Positions 44,188 to 54,036 of a stretch of DNA of 62,481 nucleotides are shown here, one piece after another. This stretch comes from an uncultured Acetatifactor sp. (GTDB taxonomy: Bacteria; Bacillota; Clostridia; Lachnospirales; Lachnospiraceae): positions 1 to 62,481 of the forward strand of contig CAKRRD010000009.1 of assembly GCA_934394815.1 (NCBI GenBank). Reading direction: 5' to 3'. How positions within the stretch are numbered: the stretch's first letter is position 1; every line of letters begins with the position of its first letter. The notes under the pieces were generated by a model. The model saw nothing but the letters and a program-made list of their open reading frames with translations. It was not told the origin of the DNA and did no database searches. The position numbers and the translations under genes are program-made.

Positions 44188-45540
44188 ATGGATTTGTTTG
44201 AATATATGCGAAGCACCAATATGGAAAAGGAAGCGCCTCTGGCAGCCAGAATGCGCCCCAGAACCCTGGATGAGGTCGTAGGACAGGAACACATCATCGG
44301 CAGGGATAAGCTTCTGTACCGGGCCATCCAGGCGGACAAGATCAGTTCCATTATTTTCTACGGACCGCCCGGCACCGGCAAGACGACACTGGCGAAGGTC
44401 ATTGCCAATACTACCAGTGCGGAATTCCAACAGATCAATGCCACGGTAGCGGGCAAAAAGGATATGGAAGAAGTGGTGGCCAAGGCGAAGGAACTGCAGG
44501 GAATGTACGGGAAGCGTACGATCCTGTTCATTGACGAGATCCACCGTTTCAATAAGGGGCAGCAGGATTACCTGCTTCCGTATGTGGAGGATGGTACGAT
44601 CATCCTCATCGGAGCAACTACGGAGAATCCCTATTTTGAGGTAAACGGAGCTTTGATCTCCCGTTCGGTGATCTTTGAATTAAAGCCGATCCCGAAGGAA
44701 GCCATCAAGGAGCTTTTGAAAAAGGCGGTCTACGACACGGACCGGGGAATGGGAGCCTACAACGGGACCATAGATGAGGAGGCACTGGATTTTCTGGCGG
44801 ATATCTCCGGCGGGGATGCCAGACATGCGTTGAATGCCATCGAACTGGGCATTATGACCACGGAACCGGGAACGGACGGGAAGATCCACATTACGCTGGA
44901 TGTGGCACAGCAGTGTATCCAGAAGAGAGCGGTGAGATACGATAAGAACGGCGACAACCATTACGATACGATCTCCGCATTTATCAAAAGCATGCGTGGC
45001 TCCGATCCGGATGCAGCAGTCTATTATCTGGCAAGAATGTTAAATGCAGGCGAGAGTGTGACGTTTATTGCCAGACGTATTATGATCTGCGCATCGGAGG
45101 ATGTGGGCAATGCGGATCCGCAGGCGCTGGTGGTGGCAGTGAATGCTTCTCTGGCGGTGGAGCGGGTAGGTATGCCGGAGGCACAGATCATTCTGGCACA
45201 GGCGGTCACTTACATTGCTACAGCACCGAAGAGCAACCGGAGCTGTGAAGCGGTATTTCAGGCAATGCAGGAGGTACAGGCTACCGGGGATCTGCCGATT
45301 CCGACGCATCTGCAGGACGCACATTACAAAGGAGCGGCAAAATTGGGACACGGTACAGGATATAAATATGCACATGATTATCCGAATGACTATGTGGAAC
45401 AGCAGTATCTGCCCTATGAACTGAGCGGCAGGGAGTTCTACCAGCCTTCGGGCAACGGTTATGAAGTGAAGATCCGTGAGCATATGGCGAGAATCAAAAA
45501 AGAAGCCGCAGAGGCTTCTTCTGAGAATAAGGAAGGATAG
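44188..45540 (+). CDS. rarA: Replication-associated recombination protein RarA (MgsA)
   Basis: A 450-residue clamp-loader-like AAA+ ATPase acting at stalled forks. PLAARMRPRTLDEVVGQEH, YGPPGTGKTTLAKVIA (Walker A), LFIDEIHRFNKGQQD (Walker B), GATTENPYFEVN (sensor 1) and the C-terminal tetramerisation domain (AAPKSNRSCEAV-type, LQDAHYKGA) are all present. GAGGAAG precedes the start. It is 13 bp after the GGDEF gene; convergent with DUF4364. Confidence 0.95.
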   Translation: MDLFEYMRSTNMEKEAPLAARMRPRTLDEVVGQEHIIGRDKLLYRAIQADKISSIIFYGPPGTGKTTLAKVIANTTSAEFQQINATVAGKKDMEEVVAKAKELQGMYGKRTILFIDEIHRFNKGQQDYLLPYVEDGTIILIGATTENPYFEVNGALISRSVIFELKPIPKEAIKELLKKAVYDTDRGMGAYNGTIDEEALDFLADISGGDARHALNAIELGIMTTEPGTDGKIHITLDVAQQCIQKRAVRYDKNGDNHYDTISAFIKSMRGSDPDAAVYYLARMLNAGESVTFIARRIMICASEDVGNADPQALVVAVNASLAVERVGMPEAQIILAQAVTYIATAPKSNRSCEAVFQAMQEVQATGDLPIPTHLQDAHYKGAAKLGHGTGYKYAHDYPNDYVEQQYLPYELSGREFYQPSGNGYEVKIREHMARIKKEAAEASSENKEG

Positions 45541-45553
45541 AATCGCAAGTAAG

Positions 45554-45594
45554 ATACCTGATGGCGGAATTAAAATAATTCCGTGATCAGGTAT
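45554..45594. terminator. Bidirectional terminator between rarA and DUF4364
   Basis: Outer arms ATACCTGAT (45554-45562) and ATCAGGTAT (45586-45594); inner arms CGGAATTA (45565-45572) and TAATTCCG (45576-45583). It overlaps the last codons of the DUF4364 gene. Confidence 0.75.
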
Positions 45595-46085
45595 TTGTAT
45601 ATTTCCTGGTTTTTCTTCTGCCAGTTGTCGCAGATGGCAGCGGCGGTTTCCTCTACGGGGACGGACAGCGTAATGTCTACCAGATTGATGCCCCGGTCCT
45701 TGGCCACCAGATGGGCCTCGTATTCGCCGGAGGTGGATTTGTAATAGTCCCCCAGCACGGAGACTTCGTTGCGCAGGGCGAACTCATTTTCCTGAAAATA
45801 AGCATCGATCTCCTGCTTGATGGTATCGCCGATGCGGTTCTCGAAGAAATTCAGTGTCTCTTTTCCCTCGGGGGTGATGGACAGATGGGTCCGGTTGCGG
45901 ATGGACTGGGTGGCGATCATGCCGGCATCCGTCAGCTCATTGATGACCTGCTGCAGGGTCAGAAAGTTCGTGTATTCCTTTCCGAGGATAAAATCACTGA
46001 CCTGTGCGGCCGTGAGCGGAAAAGCAACCCGGTTGAGCATGTAGAGAACGATGAGTTTATATAGGGTAAGCGGATCTTGTAACAT
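45570..46085 (-). CDS. DUF4364 winged-helix protein
   Basis: A 171-residue protein of the Clostridia-specific DUF4364 family. The N-terminal half is a winged helix (LYKLIVLYMLNRVAFPLTAA, then FLTLQQVINELTDAGMI), and the C-terminal half is a small alpha/beta domain. It is likely a transcription factor of unknown target. It is last in a minus-strand series after malic enzyme and a radical SAM protein. Confidence 0.85.
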   Translation of the reverse strand: MLQDPLTLYKLIVLYMLNRVAFPLTAAQVSDFILGKEYTNFLTLQQVINELTDAGMIATQSIRNRTHLSITPEGKETLNFFENRIGDTIKQEIDAYFQENEFALRNEVSVLGDYYKSTSGEYEAHLVAKDRGINLVDITLSVPVEETAAAICDNWQKKNQEIYKYLITELF

Positions 46086-46135
46086 AATGTGATAACAGCC
46101 TTTCTTATATCTATCGGATATTATTCTTATCTGTT

Positions 46136-47092
46136 TTATATTTCATACAGGGCACCCTGACGGATGCCCTGTTCCTTCATACGGTGGTGCAGGGTATTCA
46201 GCACCTTTCGCTTGTCCAGACTCCATTGGGGAGCAATCAACAGAAGCTTAGCCCCATCGCCGGTGACCCGGTGGACCACGATATCAGGAGACAGATGGGC
46301 GAGGCAGGAGATGAGCAGATTCAGATAATGCTCCAAAGACAGCACCTCGAATTTTCCCTGTTCATAATCTTCTGCCAGATCCGTGTCCTTTAATACATGC
46401 AGCAGCTGCAATTTGATACCGAAGGGAGCAATGTGGTTTAAATACTGTATGGTCTGAAGAACCTGTTCATCGGTTTCTCCGGGAAGTCCCAGAATCGTAT
46501 GGACGATGCAGGGGATTTCCAGAGCTTTCAGATCGTCACAGGCTTTTTCAAAACGGGACAGTGGATAGCCTCTGCGGATATAGTGGGCGGTCTCTTCGTG
46601 AATCGTCTGGAGACCCAGTTCGACCCAGAGGAATTTATCCGGATATTCCTCTTTTAATTTTGCAAGCAGGGCAAGCACCTCCGGTCCCAGACAATCCGGT
46701 CTGGTGGCAATGGAGATACCGCAGACCTGCGGGTGATCCAGAGCAGAACGATACACCTCTTCCAGATAGGGGAGGGGTGCGTAGGTGTTAGTATATGCCT
46801 GAAAATAAGCGATCAGGTCATGACCGGTCACCTTGCTGCCGAATCCCGCCATGCCTTCCGCAATCTGCTCTTCCATAGTCTTGCCGGCTATATCCACGGC
46901 AAAATCACCGCTTCCGCCCCTGCTGCAGAAGATACAGCCCCGAGTGTCCAGGGTTCCGTCCCGATTGGGACAGGACATCCGGGCATTCAGGGCTATTTTA
47001 TAGCATTTATGGTGAAATGTATTTTTACAATAGGAATCCAGAGAGTAGTAGGGTTTACCGTGCCAGTCTCTCGTAATGCCAGCCGGATCCAT
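46136..47092 (-). CDS. Radical SAM protein, TIGR01212 (YhcC) family
   Basis: A 318-residue radical SAM enzyme. The iron-sulphur cysteines are Cys41 in CPNRDG and Cys53 and Cys56 in GCIFC, the wide C-x11-C-x2-C spacing typical of YhcC/Elp3-like members. Further segments are SIATRPDCLGPEVL, LWVELGLQTIHEETA and LGLPGETDEQVLQTI. The reaction is not established for the family. Its ATG overlaps the malic-enzyme stop codon by one base (TGATG), so translation is coupled. Confidence 0.9.
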   Translation of the reverse strand: MDPAGITRDWHGKPYYSLDSYCKNTFHHKCYKIALNARMSCPNRDGTLDTRGCIFCSRGGSGDFAVDIAGKTMEEQIAEGMAGFGSKVTGHDLIAYFQAYTNTYAPLPYLEEVYRSALDHPQVCGISIATRPDCLGPEVLALLAKLKEEYPDKFLWVELGLQTIHEETAHYIRRGYPLSRFEKACDDLKALEIPCIVHTILGLPGETDEQVLQTIQYLNHIAPFGIKLQLLHVLKDTDLAEDYEQGKFEVLSLEHYLNLLISCLAHLSPDIVVHRVTGDGAKLLLIAPQWSLDKRKVLNTLHHRMKEQGIRQGALYEI

Positions 47093-48243
47093 CAGCGGAT
47101 ATGGCTCTTGACAGCGTTCGCTACGACCTCGGCAACCTGAGGGTCGAAGGCTTCCGGCATGATGTTGTCATCGGAGAGTCTGTCGGCAGGTACCAGACCG
47201 GCGATGGCTTCGGCAGCGGCCAGCTTCATCTCCTCGGTAATCTGGGTAGCGCGTCCTTCCAGAGCACCCTTGAAGATACCGGGGAAAGCGACCACATTGT
47301 TCACCTGATTGGGGAAATCGCTGCGTCCGGTTCCGACAATACGGGCACCGGCAGCCTTGGCTGCATCCGGCATGATCTCGGGAACGGGGTTCGCCATGGC
47401 AAACAGGATGGAATCGTGATTCATGGAGGCTACCATCTCGGGAGTGACGATGTTGGGAGCGGAGACACCGATGAAGATGTCGGCACCCTTCAGAGCATCG
47501 GCCAGGGTTCCGGTCTCGTTGTTTCGATTGGTCACTTCGGTCATTTTCTGCTGCATCCAGTTCAGCCCCTCGGTATCCTTGGAGACGATGCCTGTTTTAT
47601 CACACATGATGATGTTGGGGAATCCGTAGGTCAGAAGCAGCTTGGTAATAGCCACACCGGCGCTTCCGGCACCGTTTACCACTACGCGGCAGTCTTCTTT
47701 TTTCTTGCCGACTACCTTCAGGGCATTGATGACACCGGCCAGAACGACGATGGCAGTACCGTGCTGATCGTCATGGAATACGGGGATATCCAGAATCTCT
47801 TTCAGACGCTCCTCAATCTCAAAGCAGCGGGGCGCGCTGATGTCTTCCAGATTGATGCCGCCGAAGCCGGGAGCCAGATAGGTCACGGCCTTGATGATCT
47901 CTTCGGTATCCTGAGTGTCCAGGCAGATGGGGACAGCATTGACGTTGCCGAATTCCTTGAAGAGGACTGCCTTGCCTTCCATAACGGGCATGGCTGCGTA
48001 GGGACCGATATTGCCCAGACCCAGAACCGCACTTCCGTCGGAGACAACGGCAACGGTGTTGGCCTTCATGGTATATTTGTAAGCAGCTTCTTTGTCCTGG
48101 GCGATTACCTTGCAGGGCTCTGCAACACCGGGAGTATAAGCAATAGCCAGATCCTCGCGGGTCTTGACGGGAGTCTTGGATACGGTCTCTAATTTGCCGT
48201 TCCATTTTTCATGCATCAGTAATGCTTTTTCATTGGTTGTCAT
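47092..48243 (-). CDS. NAD(P)-dependent malic enzyme
   Basis: A 383-residue short-form malic enzyme that oxidatively decarboxylates malate to pyruvate. AYTPGVAEPCK, SDGSAVLGLGNIGPYAAMPVMEGK, FHDDQHGTAIVVLAG and the Rossmann motif VVNGAGSAGVAITKLL are diagnostic. The C-terminal phosphotransacetylase-like domain of MaeB is absent, so this is the single-domain Firmicute type. First gene of the minus-strand operon, with a GAGAGGT site. Confidence 0.95.
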   Translation of the reverse strand: MTTNEKALLMHEKWNGKLETVSKTPVKTREDLAIAYTPGVAEPCKVIAQDKEAAYKYTMKANTVAVVSDGSAVLGLGNIGPYAAMPVMEGKAVLFKEFGNVNAVPICLDTQDTEEIIKAVTYLAPGFGGINLEDISAPRCFEIEERLKEILDIPVFHDDQHGTAIVVLAGVINALKVVGKKKEDCRVVVNGAGSAGVAITKLLLTYGFPNIIMCDKTGIVSKDTEGLNWMQQKMTEVTNRNNETGTLADALKGADIFIGVSAPNIVTPEMVASMNHDSILFAMANPVPEIMPDAAKAAGARIVGTGRSDFPNQVNNVVAFPGIFKGALEGRATQITEEMKLAAAEAIAGLVPADRLSDDNIMPEAFDPQVAEVVANAVKSHIR

Positions 48244-48543
48244 GACAATACCTCTCTTTTTATTTGATCATTGCTTCATGTATTCATGGATGATTCACCG
48301 GATAGAAAATCCGGACACTATTTATAATGATATAATAGAATCGGTATCTTCGCAAGGAGTTCGCATCACTTTTGCAAAAATAAAAAAATATTTTGGGACT
48401 TCCTATTTGGAGAAAAGTATATTATAATACTACCAGATGCAGTTTTAATATCTTTTATTCAACTGTCATGTCGAATGTAAATCGGATGTAATTCCCCTTA
48501 GTTAACAGTTTTACAGGTAAATCTTATTCCACAGGAGGAGTAT
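48244..48543. other. Divergent intergenic region before rho
   Basis: 300 bp without a protein gene. It must carry the malic-enzyme promoter (minus) and the rho promoter (plus). A perfect TATAAT lies at 48423-48428 but no good -35 box is spaced to it. The rho ribosome site is AGGAGGAG just before 48544. No clear riboswitch or hairpin with a T-run is seen. Confidence 0.5.
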
Positions 48544-50085
48544 ATGAGAGAAAAATATGAATCACTTGCATTAGTTCAGTTAAAGGAACTGGCAAAGGTA
48601 CGTGGCTTGAAGGGAACTTCCACAATGAAAAAGGCGGATCTGGTAGAAGCTATGCTTGCTGAGGACGAGCGCCTGAAAAAAGAGGAAGAAGCGAAGGCGG
48701 CTGCAAAGGCAGCGGAAGAGAGACAGGAGGCTGCCAGGAGCGAAGAACCGGAGAGAACGGAGCGCCCTGTCAGACAGGAGAGGAATTACAGACAGGACAG
48801 AAACTATCGGTCAGATCGTTCCGAGCGCGCGGATCGTACGGAACGTCCCGAGAACGGTACGGAAACCGTCGGCGTGAGAAGTGACGCCTATACCAGAGAG
48901 CGTACTTTCAATCCGAATAACGTGGCATACGACGAGAGCCAGTATCCGAAGGAACTGGACAGCGGGATCGAAGCCAGCGGTATTTTGGAGGTTATGCCGG
49001 ATGGATACGGATTTATCCGCTGTGAGAATTATATGCCCGGTGAGAACGATGTGTATGTGGCACCCAGCCAGATCCGTCGTTTCGGACTGAAGACCGGCGA
49101 TATCCTGAAGGGTAACAAGAGGATCAAGACCCAGCAGGAGAAGTTCAGTGCGCTGCTGTTCGTCAAGAGCATCAACGGCTATACGGTGGAAGAGTCTGCC
49201 AAGAGAATGGCATTCGAGGATATGACGCCGATCTTCCCGGATGAGCGCATCAAGATGGAGACTCCCGGCTGCAGCGTAGCCATGAGAGTTATGGATCTGG
49301 TGAGCCCGGTCGGTAAGGGACAGCGTGGTATGATCGTATCCCCGCCCAAGGCCGGTAAGACCACACTGCTTAAGGAAGTGGCAAAGTCTATTCTGAATGG
49401 TAATCCCAAGATGCATATGTTGATTCTGCTGATCGACGAGCGTCCCGAGGAAGTTACTGATATTAAGGAAGCAATTCATGGAGACAATGTGGAAGTGATC
49501 TATTCCACCTTCGATGAGCTTCCCGAACATCATAAGAGAGTATCTGAAATGGTGATCGAGCGTGCAAAGCGTCTCGTAGAACACAAGAAGGATGTGGTGA
49601 TCCTGCTTGACAGCATCACCCGTCTGACCAGAGCGTACAACCTGGTGGTTCCTCCCAGCGGACGTACTCTGTCCGGTGGTCTGGATCCCGCAGCGCTTCA
49701 TATGCCCAAGAGATTCTTTGGTGCTGCCCGTAATATGCGTGAGGGCGGAAGCCTGACGATTCTGGCAACTGCTCTGGTAGAGACCGGAAGCAAGATGGAT
49801 GATGTGGTATACGAGGAATTCAAGGGAACCGGTAACATGGAAATGGTTTTGGACAGAAAGCTGTCCGAGAAGCGTATTTTCCCGGCTATCGATCTGGCGA
49901 AGTCCGGTACCAGAAGAGAGGATCTGCTGCTGACTCCGGAAGAACTGGAAGCCATCAATATCATGCGCAAAGCCCTGAATGGATTAAAGCCCGACGAAGC
50001 CACCGACCGGATCCTCGATATGTTCTCCCATACCCGTAATAACGTGGAATTTGTGAATATGGTGAAGAAGAACCGGTTTATTTAA
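48544..50085 (+). CDS. rho: Transcription termination factor Rho
   Basis: A 513-residue hexameric RNA helicase. The N-terminal Rho-N/SAP-like helix bundle (LVQLKELAKVRGLKGTSTMK, to about 40) is followed by a highly charged, Arg/Glu-rich insertion (about 45-125) containing RNYRQDRNYRSDRSERADR. The RNA-binding cold-shock-like domain comes next (GILEVMPDGYGFIRCENY), then the ATPase with PPKAGKTTLLKE and ILLIDERPEEVTD. The insertion makes it longer than E. coli Rho. It heads the rho-rpmE-DUF1385-prmC-prfA block. Confidence 0.97.
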   Translation: MREKYESLALVQLKELAKVRGLKGTSTMKKADLVEAMLAEDERLKKEEEAKAAAKAAEERQEAARSEEPERTERPVRQERNYRQDRNYRSDRSERADRTERPENGTETVGVRSDAYTRERTFNPNNVAYDESQYPKELDSGIEASGILEVMPDGYGFIRCENYMPGENDVYVAPSQIRRFGLKTGDILKGNKRIKTQQEKFSALLFVKSINGYTVEESAKRMAFEDMTPIFPDERIKMETPGCSVAMRVMDLVSPVGKGQRGMIVSPPKAGKTTLLKEVAKSILNGNPKMHMLILLIDERPEEVTDIKEAIHGDNVEVIYSTFDELPEHHKRVSEMVIERAKRLVEHKKDVVILLDSITRLTRAYNLVVPPSGRTLSGGLDPAALHMPKRFFGAARNMREGGSLTILATALVETGSKMDDVVYEEFKGTGNMEMVLDRKLSEKRIFPAIDLAKSGTRREDLLLTPEELEAINIMRKALNGLKPDEATDRILDMFSHTRNNVEFVNMVKKNRFI

Positions 50086-50182
50086 ATGATTGCAAAAAAG
50101 AAACTATTTTATGGACGACCTATACTTTTACGTGAAAGATGATATACTAAATATTGAGGTTACAGGAAAGGAGATGTTTTAC

Positions 50183-50347
50183 ATGGAAGCTGTAGTAAAG
50201 GATATAGATCTGGCAGAAGACAAAACGGCAATGGAAGCATTATTTTCTTATCTCGATAAAGGAATTGATGACATGGAAGCAGGGCGGTTCCATACGGTTG
50301 ATGATGCATTTCAGATTATCGGTGATAGGATGAAGAATGAATTATAA
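50183..50347 (+). CDS. Antitoxin of a type II toxin-antitoxin pair
   Basis: A 54-residue acidic protein (MEAVVKDIDLAEDKTAMEAL, with DDMEAGRFHTVDDAFQII) of the size and composition of antitoxins partnering RelE/ParE toxins. AAGGAGA is well placed before ATG 50183; a TTG-started longer form from 50090 would run through the likely -10 box TATACT (50143-50148). It overlaps the toxin gene by 11 bp, typical for such operons. The family could not be named with certainty. Confidence 0.75.
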   Translation: MEAVVKDIDLAEDKTAMEALFSYLDKGIDDMEAGRFHTVDDAFQIIGDRMKNEL

Positions 50348-50681
50348 AGTGCTGATTACGGAGGAAGCAACGAAGGATGTATTTAATTTAGTTAAGTATA
50401 TTCATGTTGATTTGTGCAATCCAGATGCCGCAAAAAAGTTATATATGAATTTAAATAGGGAAGTCAGGAACCTTGGGAACTTCCCTTTAAAATTTGCTGA
50501 TTCAGGAATAAAGTACAGAGGTTATATAATACATAAAAAAGTATATCAGTCGTATTTGTTGTTTTATATTATAAGCGAAGAAAATCCGATCGTGTATGTC
50601 CTTCGAATCTTGAAAGATATTATGAATTGGCAAAACATATTACATAAAACAAATATTTATCATTTTCCAGACTATAGATAA
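50337..50681 (+). CDS. RelE/ParE-superfamily toxin
   Basis: A 114-residue protein with the fold signature of ParE/RelE toxins: TKDVFNLVKYIHVDLCNPDAAKKL near the N-terminus in overlapping segments, a central FPLKF, then KYRGYIIHKKVYQSYLLFYI and VLRILKDIMNWQNIL at the end. ParE members poison gyrase, and RelE members cut mRNA on ribosomes; which applies is unclear. A+T-rich compared with rho and rpmE on either side, which suggests later insertion into an otherwise conserved gene order. Confidence 0.82.
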   Translation: MNYKVLITEEATKDVFNLVKYIHVDLCNPDAAKKLYMNLNREVRNLGNFPLKFADSGIKYRGYIIHKKVYQSYLLFYIISEENPIVYVLRILKDIMNWQNILHKTNIYHFPDYR

Positions 50682-50705
50682 TAGTAGAAATATGTAAAAT
50701 AGGTC

Positions 50706-50734
50706 TTGCGTCATGTAGACTCTTATGGTACAAT
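50706..50734 (+). promoter_or_regulatory. rpmE promoter
   Basis: TTGCGT (50706-50711), a 17-bp spacer and TACAAT (50729-50734). The leader of about 75 nt could hold an autoregulatory L31 site, as known in other Firmicutes, but I cannot draw a firm fold. Confidence 0.65.
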
Positions 50735-50816
50735 AATACCGCTGTTTGTGGTTCCATAAGCAGTGAGGATGAGAACAAGAACTTATACACGACATTTTTA
50801 TAGAGAGGTGAAAGAA

Positions 50817-51017
50817 ATGAAAGAAGGAATCCATCCCGCTTACTACCAGGCAACTGTAACCTGCAACTGTGGTAACACATTTGTAACCGGCTCCACCAAG
50901 CCCGAGCTTCACGTAGAAGTTTGCTCCAAGTGTCATTCATTCTACACTGGCCAGCAGAAGTCTGCAAGAACCGATGGCCGTATTGATAAGTTCAATAAGA
51001 AATACGGTGTTAAATAA
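50817..51017 (+). CDS. rpmE: 50S ribosomal protein L31 (zinc-binding form)
   Basis: A 66-residue L31. CNCGNTF and [10 protein letters not shown] supply the cysteines of the C+ (zinc) form. [16 protein letters not shown] is the family start, with a GAGAGGTG site; the upstream in-frame ATGs lie in the leader. It is normally adjacent to rho; here a toxin-antitoxin pair separates them. Confidence 0.97.
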   Translation: MKEGIHPAYYQATVTCNCGNTFVTGSTKPELHVEVCSKCHSFYTGQQKSARTDGRIDKFNKKYGVK

Positions 51018-51028
51018 GATTGCAAGCG

Positions 51029-51060
51029 AAAGGTTGAGGTATTCTTATCTCAACCTTTTC
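51029..51060 (+). terminator. Terminator after rpmE
   Basis: AAAGGTTGAG (51029-51038) pairs with CTCAACCTTT (51049-51058), followed by TCTTG. Readthrough into the next gene, 31 bp on, is possible. Confidence 0.75.
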
Positions 51061-51090
51061 TTGTTACTGAATTTATAAGGATGAGGTTTT

Positions 51091-52086
51091 ATGGCTGGAA
51101 GAAAGAGTCGTTATTCCGGCATCGGCGGACAGGCCGTGCTGGAAGGCGTTATGATGAAAAATAAAGAGAAATATGCGGTAGCGGTCCGCAAGCCGGACGG
51201 CGAAATCGAAGTGGAAGTGGAGACCTATCAGGGACTGGCTCACGGAAGTAAATTTAAGGAGCTTCCCTTTATCCGCGGTATTTTCAATTTTCTGGATTCT
51301 CTGATCCTGGGAACCAGAGCTTTGAATTATTCTGCCTCCTTTTATGAAGAAGAGGAAGGTAAAGAGACGAAATTCGATAAGGCGATGGACAAGATGAGCG
51401 GCGGCAACGGAGAAAAGCTGTTGTCCGGTATCGTGACGGTAATCTCTGTTGTACTGGCTGTAGGGATTTTTATTGTATTGCCGTATTTCATTTCTTCTCT
51501 GTTTGAAAGTTTTATCCGCAACCGTTCTCTGATGGCGATTATGGAAGGCATGATCCGTATTGCCCTGTTTTTGCTGTATGTATGGGGCATCAGCGCCATG
51601 AAGGATATCCGCAGGCTGTACCAGTATCACGGTGCGGAGCACAAGTGCATCAACTGTATCGAGAAAGGCAGACCCCTTACGGTACACAATGTGATGCGCA
51701 GTTCCAGACTGCACAAGCGCTGCGGTACCAGCTTTATTTTCTTTGTTATGCTGGTAAGTATTGTACTGTTCTTCTTTATTCAGGTGGATAATGTGGTGGA
51801 GAAGGTAGTTCTTCGTATTCTGTTGATGCCGGTAGTGGCCGGAATCTCCTATGAGATCATCCGTCTGGCCGGTCGGACGGACAATCTGTTCATCAAGATC
51901 CTGTCCGCTCCCGGCATGTGGATCCAGCGCATGACCACAAAAGAGCCGGACGAGAGTATGGCGGAGGTGGCCATTGCTTCCGTAGAGGCGGTATTTGACT
52001 GGAAGAAATATTTACAGGATACCTTCGGTTACGAAGTGGATGAGAGCTGGACGAAAGATGAGGCTTCCGCAGAGCCGGAGGATTAA
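51091..52086 (+). CDS. DUF1385 membrane protein
   Basis: A 331-residue membrane protein conserved beside prmC-prfA in Firmicutes. Family features are SGIGGQAVLEGVMMK at the start, YHGAEHKCINCIEKG and HKRCGTSFIFFV. About four to five hydrophobic segments are seen. Its function is not established; the conserved His and Cys residues suggest metal binding. It sits 1 nt before prmC. Confidence 0.92.
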   Translation: MAGRKSRYSGIGGQAVLEGVMMKNKEKYAVAVRKPDGEIEVEVETYQGLAHGSKFKELPFIRGIFNFLDSLILGTRALNYSASFYEEEEGKETKFDKAMDKMSGGNGEKLLSGIVTVISVVLAVGIFIVLPYFISSLFESFIRNRSLMAIMEGMIRIALFLLYVWGISAMKDIRRLYQYHGAEHKCINCIEKGRPLTVHNVMRSSRLHKRCGTSFIFFVMLVSIVLFFFIQVDNVVEKVVLRILLMPVVAGISYEIIRLAGRTDNLFIKILSAPGMWIQRMTTKEPDESMAEVAIASVEAVFDWKKYLQDTFGYEVDESWTKDEASAEPED

Positions 52087-52087
52087 G

Positions 52088-52942
52088 ATGACCTATCGGG
52101 AATGTTACGAAAAGGGCTGCCGGGCTTTACAGGCAGCGGAAATCGAAGAAGCTGCACTGGATGCCAGACTTTTACTGGAAGCGGTATGCGGTACGGATCG
52201 CAATGATCTGCTGGTACACGGCGAACAGCCGGTGGCACCGGAGGCGGAGGACAAGTATTTCGGCTGGATCGGACAGCGGGCGGAGCATATTCCGCTGCAA
52301 CAGCTGACCGGAGAGCAGGATTTTATGGGTCTGACTTTTGCCGTCAATGAGAATGTGCTGATCCCGAGGCAGGATACGGAGATTCTGGTAGAGGAAGTGC
52401 TTAAGGAACTCCATGACGGAATGCGGGTGTTAGACATGTGTACGGGATCCGGATGTATTCTGTTAAGCCTCATGCACTACAGCAATGACTGTGAAGGAAT
52501 GGGTGTGGATCTGTCGGCCGGAGCATTGGAAGTGGCAGAGCAAAATGCCGGGAGACTTCTGGATGTAGCGAAGGCAGATCGTGTTCATTTTCTGCAGAGT
52601 GACCTGTTTGAAAAGGTGGAGGGAAAATTCGAGATCATCGTGTCGAATCCGCCTTATATCGCCAGTGCGGAAGTGGAGAAACTGATGCCGGAGGTGCGGG
52701 ATCATGAACCCAGAATGGCACTGGACGGTACAGAAGACGGACTGTATTTTTACCGCCGTATCATCGAGGAAGCAGGTCGGCATCTGGTGAGCAGCGGAAT
52801 GCTTTTTTTTGAGATTGGATATGATCAGGGACAGGCGGTATCGGAACTGATGCGTGCCCAAGGGTACTGCGAGGTACAGGTGGTGCAGGATTATGCCGGT
52901 CTGAACCGTGTGGTTTATGGAACTTATGTTGAGAGGAATTAG
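52088..52942 (+). CDS. prmC: Release-factor glutamine methyltransferase
   Basis: A 284-residue SAM-dependent enzyme that methylates the glutamine of the GGQ motif in release factors. [15 protein letters not shown] binds SAM and [11 protein letters not shown] is the catalytic NPPY. ATG 52088 follows GGAGGA; the longer open frame from 51995 overlaps DUF1385 and is rejected. It is directly followed by prfA, its substrate. Confidence 0.96.
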   Translation: MTYRECYEKGCRALQAAEIEEAALDARLLLEAVCGTDRNDLLVHGEQPVAPEAEDKYFGWIGQRAEHIPLQQLTGEQDFMGLTFAVNENVLIPRQDTEILVEEVLKELHDGMRVLDMCTGSGCILLSLMHYSNDCEGMGVDLSAGALEVAEQNAGRLLDVAKADRVHFLQSDLFEKVEGKFEIIVSNPPYIASAEVEKLMPEVRDHEPRMALDGTEDGLYFYRRIIEEAGRHLVSSGMLFFEIGYDQGQAVSELMRAQGYCEVQVVQDYAGLNRVVYGTYVERN

Positions 52943-52944
52943 TT

Positions 52945-54021
52945 ATGTTTGACAAGCTGGAAGATTTATTGATTCGTTTTGAAGAGATCATGGGTGAACT
53001 GCATGAGCCTACGGTCACCAATAACCAGGAGCGCTTCCGCAAGCTGATGAAGGAGCAGAGCGATCTGACCCCCATCGTGGATGCGTATACCGAGTACAAA
53101 AAATGCAAGCAGGATATCGAAGATTCTTTGTCTATGCTGGAAGAAGAAAAAGACGAAGAAATGCGCGAGATGATCAAGGAGACGTTAAACGACAGCAAGA
53201 AGCGCGTGGAAGAACTGGAGCAGGAGTTGAAGATCCTGTTACTGCCCAAGGATCCCAATGATGACAAGAACGTAATCGTAGAGATCCGTGCAGGTGCCGG
53301 CGGTGACGAGGCAGCGTTGTTTGCAGCGGAGATCTATCGTATGTATGTGCATTATGCCGAGAAGCAGCGTTGGAAGGTGGAACTGATCAACGTGGATGAA
53401 ATCGGTATCGGCGGTATGAAGGAAGTCCAGTTTACGATCAGTGGACAGGGCGCTTACTCCAAGATGAAGTACGAGAGTGGTGTACATCGTGTACAGCGTG
53501 TGCCGGAGACCGAGAGCGGCGGCCGTATCCACACCTCTACCATCAGTGTGGCAGTTATGCCGGAAGTGGATGATGATATTGATATCGTCATCGAGGATAA
53601 GGATATCCGTATCGATGTCATGAGAGCATCCGGTAACGGCGGTCAGTGTGTCAACACCACCGACTCTGCCGTACGTCTGACCCACTATCCTTCCGGAATC
53701 GTGGTATACAGCCAGACCGAGAAGTCCCAGATCCAGAACAAGGCAAAGGCATTTGCCCTGTTAAAATCCAAGCTGTATGATATCGAGCAGCAGCAGAGAC
53801 ACGATGCGGAAGCAGAGATGCGCCGCAGCCAGATCGGTACCGGCGACCGTTCCGAGAAGATCCGTACCTACAACTTCCCCCAGGGTCGTGTCACCGATCA
53901 CCGTATCGGCCTGACTCTGTACAAGTTAGACAAGATCATGAACGGAGATATCGAAGAGATCATCGATGCCTGCATCGCAGCCGACCAGGCGGCAAAGCTG
54001 GCAAAGATGAATGAGGAATAA
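52945..54021 (+). CDS. prfA: Peptide chain release factor 1
   Basis: A 358-residue class I release factor reading UAA and UAG. The GGQ motif occurs in [20 protein letters not shown]. The codon-recognition region and the C-terminal [16 protein letters not shown] are standard. Starts 2 nt after prmC and ends at a terminator, closing the housekeeping block before the accessory island. Confidence 0.97.
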   Translation: MFDKLEDLLIRFEEIMGELHEPTVTNNQERFRKLMKEQSDLTPIVDAYTEYKKCKQDIEDSLSMLEEEKDEEMREMIKETLNDSKKRVEELEQELKILLLPKDPNDDKNVIVEIRAGAGGDEAALFAAEIYRMYVHYAEKQRWKVELINVDEIGIGGMKEVQFTISGQGAYSKMKYESGVHRVQRVPETESGGRIHTSTISVAVMPEVDDDIDIVIEDKDIRIDVMRASGNGGQCVNTTDSAVRLTHYPSGIVVYSQTEKSQIQNKAKAFALLKSKLYDIEQQQRHDAEAEMRRSQIGTGDRSEKIRTYNFPQGRVTDHRIGLTLYKLDKIMNGDIEEIIDACIAADQAAKLAKMNEE

Positions 54022-54036
54022 GAGAAGAAACGAATA

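Noticed and set aside
47101..48192. 363-codon plus-strand frame across malic enzyme
   Set aside because: Antisense shadow of a conserved enzyme.
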